Below are positions 10,887 to 22,115 of a stretch of DNA of 64,000 bases, one piece after another. The notes under the pieces were generated by a model. That model did not search any database and was not told the DNA's origin. It saw only the letters and a list, made by a program, of their open reading frames with translations. Source of the DNA: Anthoceros angustus (taxonomy: Eukaryota > Streptophyta > Anthocerotopsida > Anthocerotales > Anthocerotaceae). Location of the stretch: positions 2,728,001 to 2,792,000 of the forward strand of contig VJWM01000025.1 of the NCBI GenBank assembly GCA_010909165.1. The letters run 5' to 3'. A program made the translations under genes and the position numbers. Positions within the stretch are counted from its first letter, which is position 1, and every line of letters starts with the position of its first letter.

Positions 10887-13779
10887 TTGCGCGTCTCCGA
10901 GTCGCGTTCCTCCAGCACCAGCTTTTCCTTTTTCCCGCGCAGGAGCCAGGCCGGGTTCATTCCAGGCCCGCCCCATCGCTTCCCGAGCAGACGGTCTTCA
11001 AACCCGGTTCCAGGCAGCTTCCGGAGCGGGCGATCGATGAGGAGGAAGGAATGTAAGCGCAGCAGATGGCGCGCACGAGGAAGAAGCGTATAGAAACAGA
11101 GCGCAGGACTGTGGCGTGCTGCTGGCCCGCGCTGGGGCTCGGGCTCGGGCTTGGGGGCAGCTCGCTGCCGCAAAATGCAATGCTCGCTCCAGGCTCCAGA
11201 AGCTCGGGTACAGCCGACTGGGCCACATGAAACGAGGCGAGGGCGAGCAGGACGGGCCCGGATCGCTTTCACCTTTCAGCTTTCAGGCTACCATTATTCC
11301 AAGGCGCTAAGTGAAAAACAGCGCCAGGTTCCGCTTTATTAGTGATGGGGCAACGGCATCGGCTAGGGAAGGCTGCAACCTGTCTGTTTGCACTGCGCCA
11401 TTTTTAGCCACCCAAGCATGCGCTTTTTCGTTCCGCTCTCACAATCCAGTGGACGCCCCGACCGTCCCGCCTGTGGCCGTTCAACCGAACATTTTTCAAA
11501 TCCCGAGCGAAATTCTGCACTCCTGGTCCTTAGCCAGCCGTGCCACATTTGTGGCTCAGCATGCCTGCTGAGTAAGATGGATGACTGGATTTAAGGATCT
11601 ATTGATTTATTAGCAGATAATACAGCTTTGTGGCGCCTTTCTGTCCACTAAATTACAGCCACAAAACTGCCATGTCAAACTCCACTACATAGAACCAAAG
11701 TACAATTTTGTCATTTTCTTAGAAATCAAGAAAATTACTTAGAAGAAAGAGCTTCTCATGTTGACATTTTGTGAATTCGCTTTGATGACAACTTCAGTTT
11801 GGCTCATTGGTAGAACTCACTTTGCGTCTTGTGTCTAAAAGTTCCTTTTCACTCAGTAGTATACAAAGAATAAAAATACATAATCACTATACTTGTATAG
11901 TAAGACTCATTTCTGTCTTGTACTTAAAAATCATTCTTCACAACAAAAGTCTAAGTTGTTTGTCAGTTGAAAGTGTACATATAACATTCACCTACGAATA
12001 TGATGAACTTTTGTACAATATGTACCAGGAAGTGCATTCTTTGTACCTTGTTGTCCAGCCTCAAAAATATTTCCTCTCTCGTGTGAGATACAAGTGTGGT
12101 ATCGGTCAAAATTTGGTTGGTATCTTTAGGTATTGGTCATATATGCAAACGGTTTGAACAAAAAGACATGATATGAATAGAAAAGCTTTCTGGATATACA
12201 TGAAGGACAATCTTCTTCTTGGGTTTGTAATAAGTTAGACAAAAGTTGAACTGGGTGCCTAGAAGGTAGGTAGGTATATATAGCAGCACATTTATCGATA
12301 ATATATTAGATTCCAATTTTTCACCCATCTCCAAAAAGTTAGAGGAAGAATCTTAGCATCCGGCTGGAGTCCCGTGTGTCTTGTCCTGAGCGCTTGGAAA
12401 GATGGAGTTGGATATGTGGAGACGAGCCAATATGAATGTGGAAACACGATGGACATGCAGAGCCGGGCTAATGGGGACAGGGTACGTGGTATCGGGTACA
12501 AGCGCTGTTTGAGTCCGTACCAAGGGCATGCACCTCGAGGCATCTGGGAGTAACGCCAAGGCTGCTCAGGCACGCAACCTGTTACACCCCACATGGCAGC
12601 AGGACAGTGGTGAGTGTGGCATTGCCTGAATATTCTTCCTGGCGTCACTGCATCGGACCTGTCATGGGTCACCAAGCGTCGGGACTCCGCAGGGGAGCAT
12701 GGCATGGCATGTCAGAGTTGCCGGCAACGCCTCATTTCTCGAGGCTTTTCATCAGCAAACGGTAATGAAGATCAAGTTTCAGATTTGGAGAGTCTCAATT
12801 CCCGCAACAGGCACGGATGAATATGCCTGCACCCTCCTGGATTCAAGCCATGGCCATGGCAGGCAGGAAGTGGGATGATCAGACCGTGCGTGCACTGCTC
12901 AGCTCATTCACTTAGCATGTGGGTCACGCACCAGGCATCGTGCCAGTGCAGGAGAGAGAGACTGCATTACATACGTGTCGAGGCTCTGTAAGGAGTCATC
13001 ACCTTTGCACTCCTGTCACCGTACCTGTGCGGATGGGGACTGAAGAGCCGATAACGATTCCCTTCCGCTCACGTAATCGCTTTCAGTACTGGCCTGCAAG
13101 CAGACGAGGGATTCAGGTCAGGGAGCACCCTTCTGCTCCCTACAAGAGGCGTGGGAAGAGAGATTACAGGCGGCTGCTGATCTGAAGGATTCTGCGCTAC
13201 CTCCAGATTCCTGTGCTCACATCAAGCATGACGCACCCTCTGCTCTGCCCATCTCTGTCCTCTCATTCGTTGTTGCACCACCAACCTCACCTTCCGATAG
13301 TATCCCAAAAGACACCCAACAACTATCACCTTCTGTTGACCTGCTGGAAAGGCCTCGTTACGTTCCTGTCCAGCAGCAGGAGCAGGAGGTAGGTTGGTGG
13401 CCTGAGAGGCATAAGCCACTCTGCCTCTTAGAGTAGGTCAGTAGTAGGTTCAGTCTCAGTGAACAAGCCAAGGTCCAAGGGCTTTTTCTCGTGACCATTG
13501 CTCTGAATAAATCTGGACACCCAGTTACACACTCTCTCGACAACTTACTAGAAAAGATTGCTGCCAGTCCCTCGGCAAGTTGCCCACCATCTCAGAAGTA
13601 GAAGAAGAAAGAACCGAAGGGTGGGCCATTTAAGCATACTCGCTATGCAACACGGTGTCTGCCTTGGCTGCAAACAGAAACTGCCAAATCCTAAATGAGG
13701 GAAGGCATGGCGAGGAACACCTGAAGTCTGCGATAGTATTTCAGCTAACCTAATGCAGCCAATCAAAACCACAATGTTG
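10887..13779. other. Long stretch without a recognisable gene
   Basis: These 2.9 kb lie between the proton-pump start and the 3' end of the AlkB-like gene. Bases 10887-11300 are GC-rich and should hold the pump promoter and 5' untranslated region. Bases 11580-12340 are AT-rich. Several ORFs of 60-170 codons occur, but none shows a domain, plausible splice-linked exons or composition like the neighbouring genes. A fast-evolving or non-coding gene cannot be excluded from sequence alone. Confidence 0.5.
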
Positions 13780-14798
13780 TCAGCTTCTTTCTGGCCCCAA
13801 GTAGCGTCCCGGCTGATCACTCAGCACAATCCGGAACGTGAGGTTGATTCGCACCCCACACACTTTGGCCCTCTTTGGAACCGAGTGTTGCCAGTCTCGC
13901 TGCATATTGCCCTTCATGACCAGCAGAGACCCATGCTTGAGGAGGAAAGAATACTGATCTTTAATTTCTTGCTTGGGAGGCGAGCTGCAGGCCTTGCCAC
14001 CACAATTCAGCCGCTTCCTTTTGGCTTCACCAAACCCTACGTCCTCCCTGCCATGGCAGCAACCCCCTGCAACTGTGCCTTCACAGATGCAGTCACAGCA
14101 TTCAACAGCTGATCCTGCTGCTCCTTCCTCCGCCTGCGGCCTGTAGTGCTTCTTCCTTCTCACCAGGAAGTCCCTTTCCGCTCCAAGCGTCACCGAAGCA
14201 ATCAGGGGCGTGGGTCCGAAAACCTTGGTGTCATCGCTGTGCCAGCTGACGTGATCAGCGCCGTCGGCGTACCGATTGAGCAGCACGCTGTTGAACCTGG
14301 TGCCTGGCAAAGCTCTGTGCACCTGGTGAGGTGACACCGACCCGATCAGTGGCAATGTTCTCAGATTCTCTTCTCAGCCAAGTCGGTTGCTACAACCAGA
14401 GAGAAATAGGGCGTTCTGTCCGCCACTTACTTGGTCCAAAATCCGGCAAAGAACCGGGTAATCCTCCCAGAAGCACACGGAGGGCTCATGCCCGTTGTAC
14501 CTCACTGTCGGCAGATTCCTGTCCGCCACATACGCCGACTGCCTCGGCTGCAACCAGCGATGTCACACGGTTGGTGAGGCCGATTAGGGCAGGAGGAGCA
14601 CCATCCCAAGCACATGACTGTCTGAACCTGTGAGCGAATTTGCCCGTGGATGAGAAGGGAAGGCCGGGACCAAGGCATGTCTCTGTCCAGCTGTTTGAGC
14701 CATCCATCAGCCTCCACCGGGTCCAGAAACCGTGGGTAGAATAGAATCTCCGACCCTGCTCCCAGATCCACCCGCGTTGCCGACCTGATCTGCTCATA
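13780..14798 (-). CDS. AlkB-family 2-oxoglutarate/Fe(II) dioxygenase, ALKBH2-like, 5' end unresolved
   Basis: Three minus-strand exons join in phase: 14798-14628, 14547-14431 and 14322-13780 (stop). Together they give 276 residues plus an unresolved N-terminus. Landmarks are the substrate-loop region AGSEILFYPRFL, then LLNRYADGADHVSWHSDD (Fe ligands His and Asp), IASVTLGAERDFLVRRK, GSLLVMKGNMQRDWQHSVPK (distal His ligand) and RINLTFRIVL with the 2-oxoglutarate-binding Arg. ALKBH2-type enzymes remove alkyl groups from DNA bases in the nucleus by oxidation. Between the RRK strand and LLKHGSLL lies an insert of about 65 residues. It carries cysteines as CCDCIC, CCH and CGGKAC, plus a basic KRKRL. 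Plants have a short insert here, but the Cys cluster is unusual. An in-frame stop just upstream of 14798 means at least one more exon lies within about 14,820-15,150; I could not fix it. Confidence 0.85.
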
Positions 14799-15731
14799 CT
14801 GCACTCACAGCGATCCAGGTTACCGTAGGCACAGAATCCAACCCCCCGAGTCCAGCAGCAAGAAGCTTCCTCACCACCTCCAAATGCACGACGGAAGGAG
14901 ACAAAGTGTTGTACTACTTCCCACCCCAGGTTTGGACTTGGTAACTGCTGATTCTGTGCGCTTTCCGTGGACCTCTTGTGCCACAGCAGCTATTATGTTG
15001 CTGCGCCCACTCTCGCCTCGGCGGGCGCAAAGAAGGATCGGATGCTGGTCTGAACTACCATTCAACCTTTCTGCTTCCTATCACCGACATGGACAATTTA
15101 AACACTATGTGCTTTTAAGAACGCACGACTGCTGCATATGTGTTTAATACGTTAGTAGGACATCCTGTGCTTGGCGTAACCAGTCATTTGTGGATTGATG
15201 ACGATGTCCTCTCCGCAGCAACTTGTGGAATAGGGGGTTCTCTGGGACAGGTAATCGCGGAGTTCAGGTCGGACCCTACCCGGTAGAAGCATCAAAAGAC
15301 TTGAGCAGCACGCCAGATATGCATAGCTGATCTGGAATGCTTATTAGCACCAGGCAATCTGGGCAGCTTGTCTTTAATTACAAAGGCTCCACACGTATAA
15401 AATCAGAAACAAAGTGTGCTATACCTATGAGAAACAAGCTGGCCCGGAGCTGACTGCAGCAGCTGACTAGAGGCTGCTGCCGCCACAAAAAGCTGAAATG
15501 CAAAGCTCTAATATTAACTGCCGCACACATATTGTACAAAGAGCAAATTGAATCAATTTGGATGAAAGAATGTCCGAGCGGGCAAGCAAACCTGCAGTGA
15601 ACAAAAGGACGAGTGTTAGCTTCGACTTCGCATCACCCACAAGACCCATCCCAACAGGCTCACTACTAACCGCTTGTTTTAATGACTCATAACATAGATT
15701 GATATTAGAAGACAGCAACCAGCCGCTCCAG
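14799..15731. other. Gap holding the unresolved AlkB 5' end and the hydroxylase 3' end
   Basis: The AlkB-like gene must start in this interval. One minus-strand reading frame (about 15065-14935) could supply a first exon but has no ATG in a good place, so I do not call it. The part nearest 15731 is the 3' untranslated region of the fatty acid hydroxylase. Nothing else is recognisable. Confidence 0.4.
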
Positions 15732-17628
15732 CTACCCATCCATCGGAACGGTACCAAAAATACGATCCCACAAGGGAGATGTAATCCCGAATCCATCAGT
15801 CTGCACTTTGAAATGGTGATTCAAGTGGTACCTCTGACAGCAGAAAGAAACCATCTTCGATTAGTTAGCTGAGAGACAGGCCTGAACACTTCCGGTCAGG
15901 GATGGACAAAAACAAAGTCATCCTTTATGTACCTTCAGTTTTTTGATGGAGTTACTGAACGGTGCTCCATGATGTAGGAAATAATGGGTAACATCGTACA
16001 CGACATATCCCAGCAGTCCTCCTCCAAACACCGATGGAACAGCAGTATATGGACACACTGCTTTCAAGATGCCCCAAAACTGGCATATTCAACAGATTCA
16101 GCATACACTAGGAGTCATATAAGCTGCTGTGAGCTTTGATTCCACCACTTCCAGAGCATACAACCAGAAAAGAGCAAACATGCACGGCGGACGGAAGGGT
16201 GTGCCGTTTGTTCCATACCACAGCACAGAAGAGAGATGTAAATACTGGTGGAAATACAAGACGGTAGCCATCCATGGGGTGCTTATGATGGCAGCCATGT
16301 AGAAGATAGTGCAAAGTGTTTCCCCTGTCAGCAGGAACAAATGTGATACCGGTGTGGTGTTCATAGAAAGGTCAGACAAATCTGATTAGGAGAGCCGAAG
16401 TGCCTTACCAATAAGTAGTCGTCTTGATATGGAAAAGGAAACGGTGTAAGCTGTACTCCAGAAACGACCACAGTAGAACGCCTAAAAAAAATGTGCCCGG
16501 GAGAGTTGACAACGCGAGGCCTCTTTGGAGGGCTAGACGTTGCGTGAATAGAACTACTGGCAACCAGACAATTGGTATTATCCACCACACTGTCCGTGTG
16601 AAGTACTGCAACAATGAGGACATCATCATCATAAGTGATGTATGTGTGTCCAAAATGCGTTCCAAAACACATCACGGGAAGTGAAAGGTTCCACAGTGAA
16701 CCAGGTAACCCACCTCACAGAAATCACTAGCAAAGAATCGTGGACTCTCTTTGGAAACAATCGGTTGATGCACCCACTTCTGATAATCTTCACCAAGGTG
16801 CCCAACCTAGTGAAAAATATCTGGTGTTAGCCACTGGAACTATCTGTCAGTTGCAGCAAGCGGCTGGCCATCCCGTTCGAAAAGAACATACCTGGAACAC
16901 AAGAGGTTTGTTGAGATCGACCGTGAAGCTCTTGGGTTTTGATTTGCCATTTGGGACTGCATCATTTGGCCTGAAACTGCAAAAAAAAAAAAACGATACA
17001 TGCGTTCAATCCTATGTACCAGTGGACGCAGCTGCTGGGGCCCTGGAGTCGTTCACTACCTGCTGCTGTGAACGACTCCACCAACATAGAACTGCTGCAA
17101 CATGTCGAAAGCAGCTTGGCTGTGAGAATGGGCATCCAGGGTGCCCACACCCTTCATCAACTCGCCCACATCTTTCCCTTGCAGACTTTCCAAGATCACC
17201 TATCACAGACAGATGCGAATCCCAGATCACAGAGCGGAACCCGAGCGAAACTAATGCAGTCATGGAGCTACAACACACAACTGCCGCTCGCATAGCAATG
17301 CTCGTTTGTCCTCGGGCATTCCGCAGACCCAAAACCACCACCTCCCAGATCGACATTCTCAGACCACGTTAGATACCTCTGGACCGCCTGGATGGTTGTG
17401 AAGAAAATCTGTAACATCATAAGCCTTTCCGAACACCGGGATCCAGGCATCTTCCTCCGTCCGATGCCTGGCAACCTCCTCCATGGAAAACATTTTCAGC
17501 TGCGAACGCGACTCAGCTGATGCTCCATTTTGCCCCACATCTGCGGCAATGTCCGAGACCACTGCCGCACCTGCAGCGCCGCAGGCATCGTCGGGGATGC
17601 GAGCCGCGAGGGGCCGGTTGCGGAGCAT
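15732..17628 (-). CDS. Cytochrome b5-fused fatty acid 2-hydroxylase (FA2H/Scs7 type)
   Basis: Eight minus-strand exons join in phase to 371 residues: 17628-17377, 17199-17060, 16970-16892, 16806-16714, 16605-16409, 16324-16219, 16079-15933, 15833-15732. Residues of about 45-125 form a cytochrome b5 domain. HPGG (His79) supplies one haem ligand, and AHSHS (probably His110) the second. A membrane-bound di-iron hydroxylase follows, starting at SFTVDLNKPLVFQ. Its His boxes are HRFLFH, HYLLHGCHHKHP, HYFLHH and YHLNHHF. The enzyme 2-hydroxylates the fatty acid of ceramide in the endoplasmic reticulum. The total length equals animal FA2H. Characterised angiosperm enzymes lack the b5 part and use a separate b5 protein, so the fusion is notable. 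The first exon reads through from b5 to HPGGPE, and exon 2 continues the same domain, so the fusion is not an artefact of merging two genes. Confidence 0.93.
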
Positions 17629-17883
17629 GGCAGATCAAGCGCGAAGGCCCCCAGCTCTGCGGCAATCCTGACTGCTTTCAAACGGGGCTCCAGTCTTTCC
17701 TATAGGGTCGCCCGTTAGTAGTCAGGTTCCCCCGCCGTACCGGGAACCGGTAACCAGGCCGTCAGCCGGTTGGCGGGTTCTCATTCTCAAGGCTTCCCCG
17801 CGCGGCGTGGACGCGCGTAATCGCGGAGGCGAGGGCGGCGTCGTCGTCTTCGGAGCTTGCGATTCGTTGACAAGGCGAGAGAG
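17629..17883. promoter_or_regulatory. Compact divergent promoter between the hydroxylase and RAR1
   Basis: Only 255 bases separate the hydroxylase start codon (-) from the RAR1 start codon (+). Both 5' untranslated regions and both core promoters must lie here or overlap the coding regions. The sequence is GC-rich, and I saw no clear TATA box. It is a candidate bidirectional promoter; that both genes share control is inferred from spacing alone. Confidence 0.5.
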
Positions 17884-19180
17884 ATGTCTGTGACGCGGGT
17901 GAGATGCCAGCGGATAGGATGCGATGCCATGTTCTTGCCGGAGGAGAACGAGGACGATTCTGCTTGCATCTATCACCCCGGGGTATGTGCTGATGTGATC
18001 CCTTGGAGCAAGCTTCCATGGCAATTTGGAGTTGTAGATCTAAGAGGCCGCTAGGAAGTGAGTCCGGTTCGTCATGTTTTAGACGGATTTTAGCCTTGGA
18101 ACGGGACCAGCAGCAGCAACAGTGCAAAATTTCGGTTAATTGGACATGCTGCAAGGCTGACAGATTATGTCTGGTGCTTCTGGGATGGGATTTGCGGGGC
18201 TGGATTTTTCCGCTGCTATCTCTGCTACATAGCCGGTGAGTTTCGGTTTGGTTTGCATGTTCTTGCAATTTGAGGATAGTGATGTCTTGAGCGTCAGTCT
18301 GACAGCCGACTTGTAACCTCTCAGCCCTTGTTTCATGACGGCGGGAAGGAATGGGCTTGCTGCAAACAGCGGAGCCACGATTTCAGTTTGTTCCTGGAGC
18401 TCCCGGGGTAATGCTGGTCGCAGTCGGAGAAAATTAGGGCATTCAGTTGTTGTGCTCAGCTGGAGTAGGTGCTTGCTTGAATTTTCCCTGTCCCGCCAAA
18501 AAAATGCTGAGGAGTTTTAGCTGCCTTTGCCTTGCAGGTGCAAAAAGGGGAAGCATACTACTGAAAAGCCTGTGTTAGCAACAAAGGCAAAACCCGCCCC
18601 CAAGCCAGTTGCAGCGCCAGTAAGCAAGGAGGCATGCTCTAGATGTAAACAGGGATTCTTCTGCGCAGATCATGGTGAGCCTCCTTTCAGCTTATGGCAC
18701 CTTCCGTTGGATGCAAGATAGCTAGCTGCTTGGATATTCCAATAGTGACTCGCATGTGTAAATGGTGTGCTGCAGGAACCCCTGCAAAACCTCTAGCAAC
18801 GACAAACTCTTCTCGACTTTCAGCCAGTACTCCTGTGCAGGTTCCCACACCAGCAGCTGCCCCTCCCAAAATTCTGGACCTTGATGCCAAACAGCAGTGC
18901 AAACATCATGGCTGCGGTAGCACATTCACTGAAAGGGAGAATCATGACACTGCTTGTCACTACCATCCTGGTCCTCCAGTTTTCCACGATAGATCCAGAG
19001 GAGTAAGTGGTCGTCTCACTCCACCTGCTCATGTACACTTTCGCGCTTATACGATTCTTGCAATGCTCACCTTGGCTGTGTTTGCTGGTCGTGTTGCAGT
19101 GGGCATGCTGTGATGTTCATGTCAAGGAGTTCGACGAGTTCATGGCTATTCCTCCCTGTGCAAAGGGTTGGCACACTTGA
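17884..19180 (+). CDS. RAR1: RAR1, CHORD-domain immune co-chaperone
   Basis: Five exons join in phase to 208 residues: 17884-17982, 18325-18407, 18538-18674, 18776-19002, 19100-19180. CHORD-I starts at VRCQRIGCDAMF and runs through CIYHPG, FHDGGKEWACCKQRSHDF and CKKGKHT. The middle CCCH motif typical of plant RAR1 follows (CSRCKQGFFCADH). CHORD-II begins at CKHHGCGSTF near residue 150 and ends GWHT before the stop. The Cys and His residues bind zinc. RAR1 works in the cytosol and nucleus with SGT1 and HSP90 to stabilise NLR immune receptors. The linker between the CHORDs is Pro/Ala-rich and short, so the protein is slightly smaller than the usual 220-230 residues. The CHORD-II line PPVFHDRSRG has RSR where family members usually have a Gly-Met/Leu-Lys type sequence. 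The start is the only ATG before CHORD-I that fits. Confidence 0.93.
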
Positions 19181-19787
19181 TGACTAGTTGTTTTCCCGCG
19201 CCGCATCCTAATTGTTTTCGCAAACGACATCGTTTTCAGCTAGCTGGCATGAATCTGCTTCTGAAAATGTCGTCCCGAACCAGTCGTCCAGTGCCGGTTC
19301 TGCCTGTCGGTGTTTTATTCTAGCAATTGTGCAGTGGGATCCAAATTGATCTTCGCAGAAACGACTTCGGAAGTTGAAACGTACAGTGCAACCTTTGTAA
19401 GTTATTGGTTGGATAAATGTGTCCGTTCGTCCATCGGTCGCGCCAACATGTGCCCTAGTCTCTGTCTTATCTACCCTCCTTCGCAACTGCATGTTTTTTT
19501 CGGAAGCACTCGTCTGCTGTGCTGTGACTACCCCTCTGCTTGTGGCCAGGTAAGCGGAGAAGACGAATACCACCACGCTTCATGCTTGCTGAGTTCCCCC
19601 AGTCTCCATCCTTGTTGTATCTTGCACCACATGCATTGCGCAGATGTAACCCTTTGCATGTCGGAATTCCATCATGTTTGTATGTGGGATGGGTTGAATC
19701 AAGCTGAAGTGTGAATTTCGCAGATCAGGGACGAGCATCTGTTGAATTGTCGAGAATCGCGCTGGTCCACGTGTGCTGCTCCGACGA
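19181..19787. other. Gap between RAR1 and ClpS1
   Basis: These 607 bases separate two genes on the same strand. They should contain the RAR1 3' untranslated region and the ClpS1 promoter. One minus-strand ORF of 122 codons and one plus-strand ORF of 134 codons overlap each other; neither shows a domain. I call no gene. Confidence 0.5.
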
Positions 19788-20468
19788 ATGGCTTGCGCTC
19801 TGCAGCTGTTAGTGCTGCCGCCCGGCCGGTATCTGTCTGATCATGGCGGTGAGATCAAGTTGTTGTGCTTTTCTGTTCCGCATTCCGTCCGCCGTGTTTG
19901 AGAACTGGAATTCCCGACACCCAGCTGAAGAATCTGGATAGGGTCTTTTTAAATGGAGGAGTACATTGCAGGCTTGGATGCACGGGGAAACGTTCGTTGG
20001 ACTCCATGCCGAGCTGGTGTCCGCAATCTGCGGGCGGCAGCTGCACCGGGTTCTGGCGGGGGCTTGCTCGAGAAACCCACTATAGAGAGAACCACTCCCG
20101 GTCGTGAGTCGGAGTTCGATCTGCGGTAGGCTGTCTTGTCTTAAGTTAGAGCTTCTTGCCGCAATCTTGTGCCTATGCTCCTTATGCTGCGCATGTCTCG
20201 TTGCAGAAAGTCTCGCAAAATGTCTCCTCCTTACCGAGTGATGCTTCACAACGACAACTTCAACAAGAGGGAGTATGTCGTCCAAGTGCTGATGAAAGTT
20301 ATACCAGGGATGACGGTTGACAATGCTGTAAACATCATGCAAGAGGCTCACGTGAATGGGCTGGCAGTGGTGATCATTTGTGGACAGGCTGATGCAGAGG
20401 AGCACTGTTTGCAGTTAAGGGGAAATGGTCTTTACAGCTCTGTCGAACCAGCCAATGGAGGGTGCTAG
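19788..20468 (+). CDS. CLPS1: ClpS1, plastid Clp protease N-recognin adaptor
   Basis: Three exons join in phase to 158 residues: 19788-19848, 19972-20125, 20207-20468. Arabidopsis ClpS1 is almost the same length. The first 75 or so residues are Arg/Ala/Ser-rich with few acidic residues until the end, as expected for a chloroplast transit peptide. The ClpS core follows: YRVMLHNDNFNKREYVVQ, with the Asn-Asp of the substrate pocket, then VLMKVIPGMTVDNAVNIM, EAHVNGLAVV and CLQLRGNGL, ending VEPANGGC. The protein delivers substrates with destabilising N-terminal residues to the stromal ClpC-ClpPR protease. The final exon, with its acceptor at TTGCAG before 20207, holds the entire conserved domain. 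Confidence 0.93.
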
Positions 20469-22115
20469 TACCAGGCATCATGACGTCTTGTGATTCAATT
20501 TATAGCTGTCCCTCAGCAATGTATACTATTAAGCACAGACTCTGGAGGGCATGGTGGAAGTGCTTCTACCCACCACATGACGCGACTCACCAAACTACGC
20601 GGTACACATTGAACTGCATGTATATACGTAAGTGCCAACCCTTACTGTACTCTACAATTTTAGGTCTACACGCAGTGTGTCGTATGCAAAACCCTGCACA
20701 CTCTGCTTTGCAAGGCTACAAGCTGGGACCGGCGAACGACTTCCTTCTGTCTGCTCTATCTGCCATTTTTGTTGCACGGCTTTGAGCAAGACAAGTATCT
20801 GTAGAAAATGCGTCCAACAAGCTGCTGAGCCCCTAAAGCAGGGTGGCATTGCAGTCCATGACAAACTCTTTGGACGGGTAGACGGTAAAATGTGGCGGCA
20901 GTCAGTTGTAGAGTTGGGTTATTGTATAGCTTTTCCTGACTGAGTTCATACGTATCTCTGAGTACCTCGTACTTCCTACATGGAAAGGTTGGGAACAACC
21001 ACTGTGCTTATGTCTGCAGTATTTGGTTGTTTCTCTGGTGCAATTGTATGCACGCAGCGCAGCGATATTTTTAGCAATGTCTTAGAACTTTTGTACACTG
21101 CGATCTTATGTTAGTGCAAACCGATATTAGGCACTGATCAAACGGCCATAGGAGTCTTGGCTTAGAGCATATGGAGAAGTTTTGTGGCAGTCTGTAGTTC
21201 AGAGGTCATGCATCTGGAGACCTCTTGTAGCTGTCTTTGTCCAGTGCAGACATTATGCCTCTGCAGCTGTCTTGGAACAGCCTTTGGTTCAGACCTTATT
21301 TGGAAACGTCTGGTTACGGTATCTGGCTCAGAGCTTATGGTACAGTCTCTTTTGACCATTCCAGTCATATTTTTTTATATTTTTTGTAGTTTAGTCTTTT
21401 AGTGGTTGATAGTGTCCGATACTTTCTGTGGAGGACAATGTCTATGTCTCGGACCAAGAACATTTGTCTGTCGGACAGCAAAAGTGTAAACAGAGGCACA
21501 GCTAGCCCATGCCACATTGCACGACCCGCCACTGTTCCGCATCGCACGACATGGCACTTTTCCACATCGCACGATCCAGCACTGGTTCACATCGCACGAC
21601 CTTCTGCACCGTTTCACATCGCACGATCTTTGGCTGTGTTTCACATCGCACGATCTTAGGCTGTACTTCACATCGCACGGGCTTCTGCTCCGTTTCACAT
21701 CCCACGATCTCACATGCATACGTTGCCGTGAAAGGCAGACTTCACTGCGCCTGCCTTCCTCGTGCATGTTAATAAGAACGGTCATCAATATACGTTATCA
21801 CTGATCAGTTGGGTGCAAGCGACACCCGAGTTCAAAGGTCAATCGTCAACCTACGCCTCAAGAATATGTACAAAGTTAATCCGCCAAAACCCAGTGACTC
21901 TCCCCTAATTACTAAGTTAGTTTTCGTGACCTTCAATCGGGTTAGACGACACAAAATCGTTCCAAACAGCTCAGAAGTACACAAAACCAGCTCACCCAGG
22001 CCGTGCATGCGGGCTCGACCAGGATGGATGGACCTGAACCTAAGCCTGAAACACTGCACCGAAGCAACAAAACCTGCCAGCATGCGTGACACGCAGTACT
22101 CCCTTTCCGAGACAA
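20469..22115. other. Intergenic region between convergent ClpS1 and SHMT
   Basis: These 1.65 kb are bounded by two 3' ends. Apart from the minisatellite at 21513-21710 I see no supported feature. Several ORFs of 60-140 codons overlap the minisatellite in all frames and are by-products of it. Bases 21,180-21,330 contain loosely repeated words (CTGTCTTTG, CAGAGCTTATGG-like) that may be an older decayed repeat. Confidence 0.5.
21513..21710 (+). repeat. Minisatellite of CACATCGCACGA with 25- then 27-base period
   Basis: The core CACATCGCACGA, with small changes, starts at 21513, 21538, 21563, 21588, 21615, 21642, 21669 and 21696. The period is 25 bases for three steps and then 27 bases for four. 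The bases between cores are less conserved (CTTCTGC, TTTGGCTGTG). Neither period is a multiple of three, so no repeated protein is encoded. It lies between two convergent genes. Confidence 0.9.

Noticed and set aside
10802-11272. 156-codon minus-strand frame upstream of the proton pump as an N-terminal extension
   Set aside because: It is in a frame different from the pump start, is Arg/Pro-rich and has no family resemblance.
21513-21710. CRISPR-like array (short conserved repeats with variable spacers)
   Set aside because: The repeats are 12 bases with 13-15 base related spacers, in a plant nuclear context with no cas genes.
21399-21804. Repeat protein (FGCVSHRT-like, CDVKHSQRS-like) in several frames, both strands
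   Set aside because: The repeat period is 25 or 27 bases, not constant, and all six frames give similar patterns; this is a minisatellite by-product.
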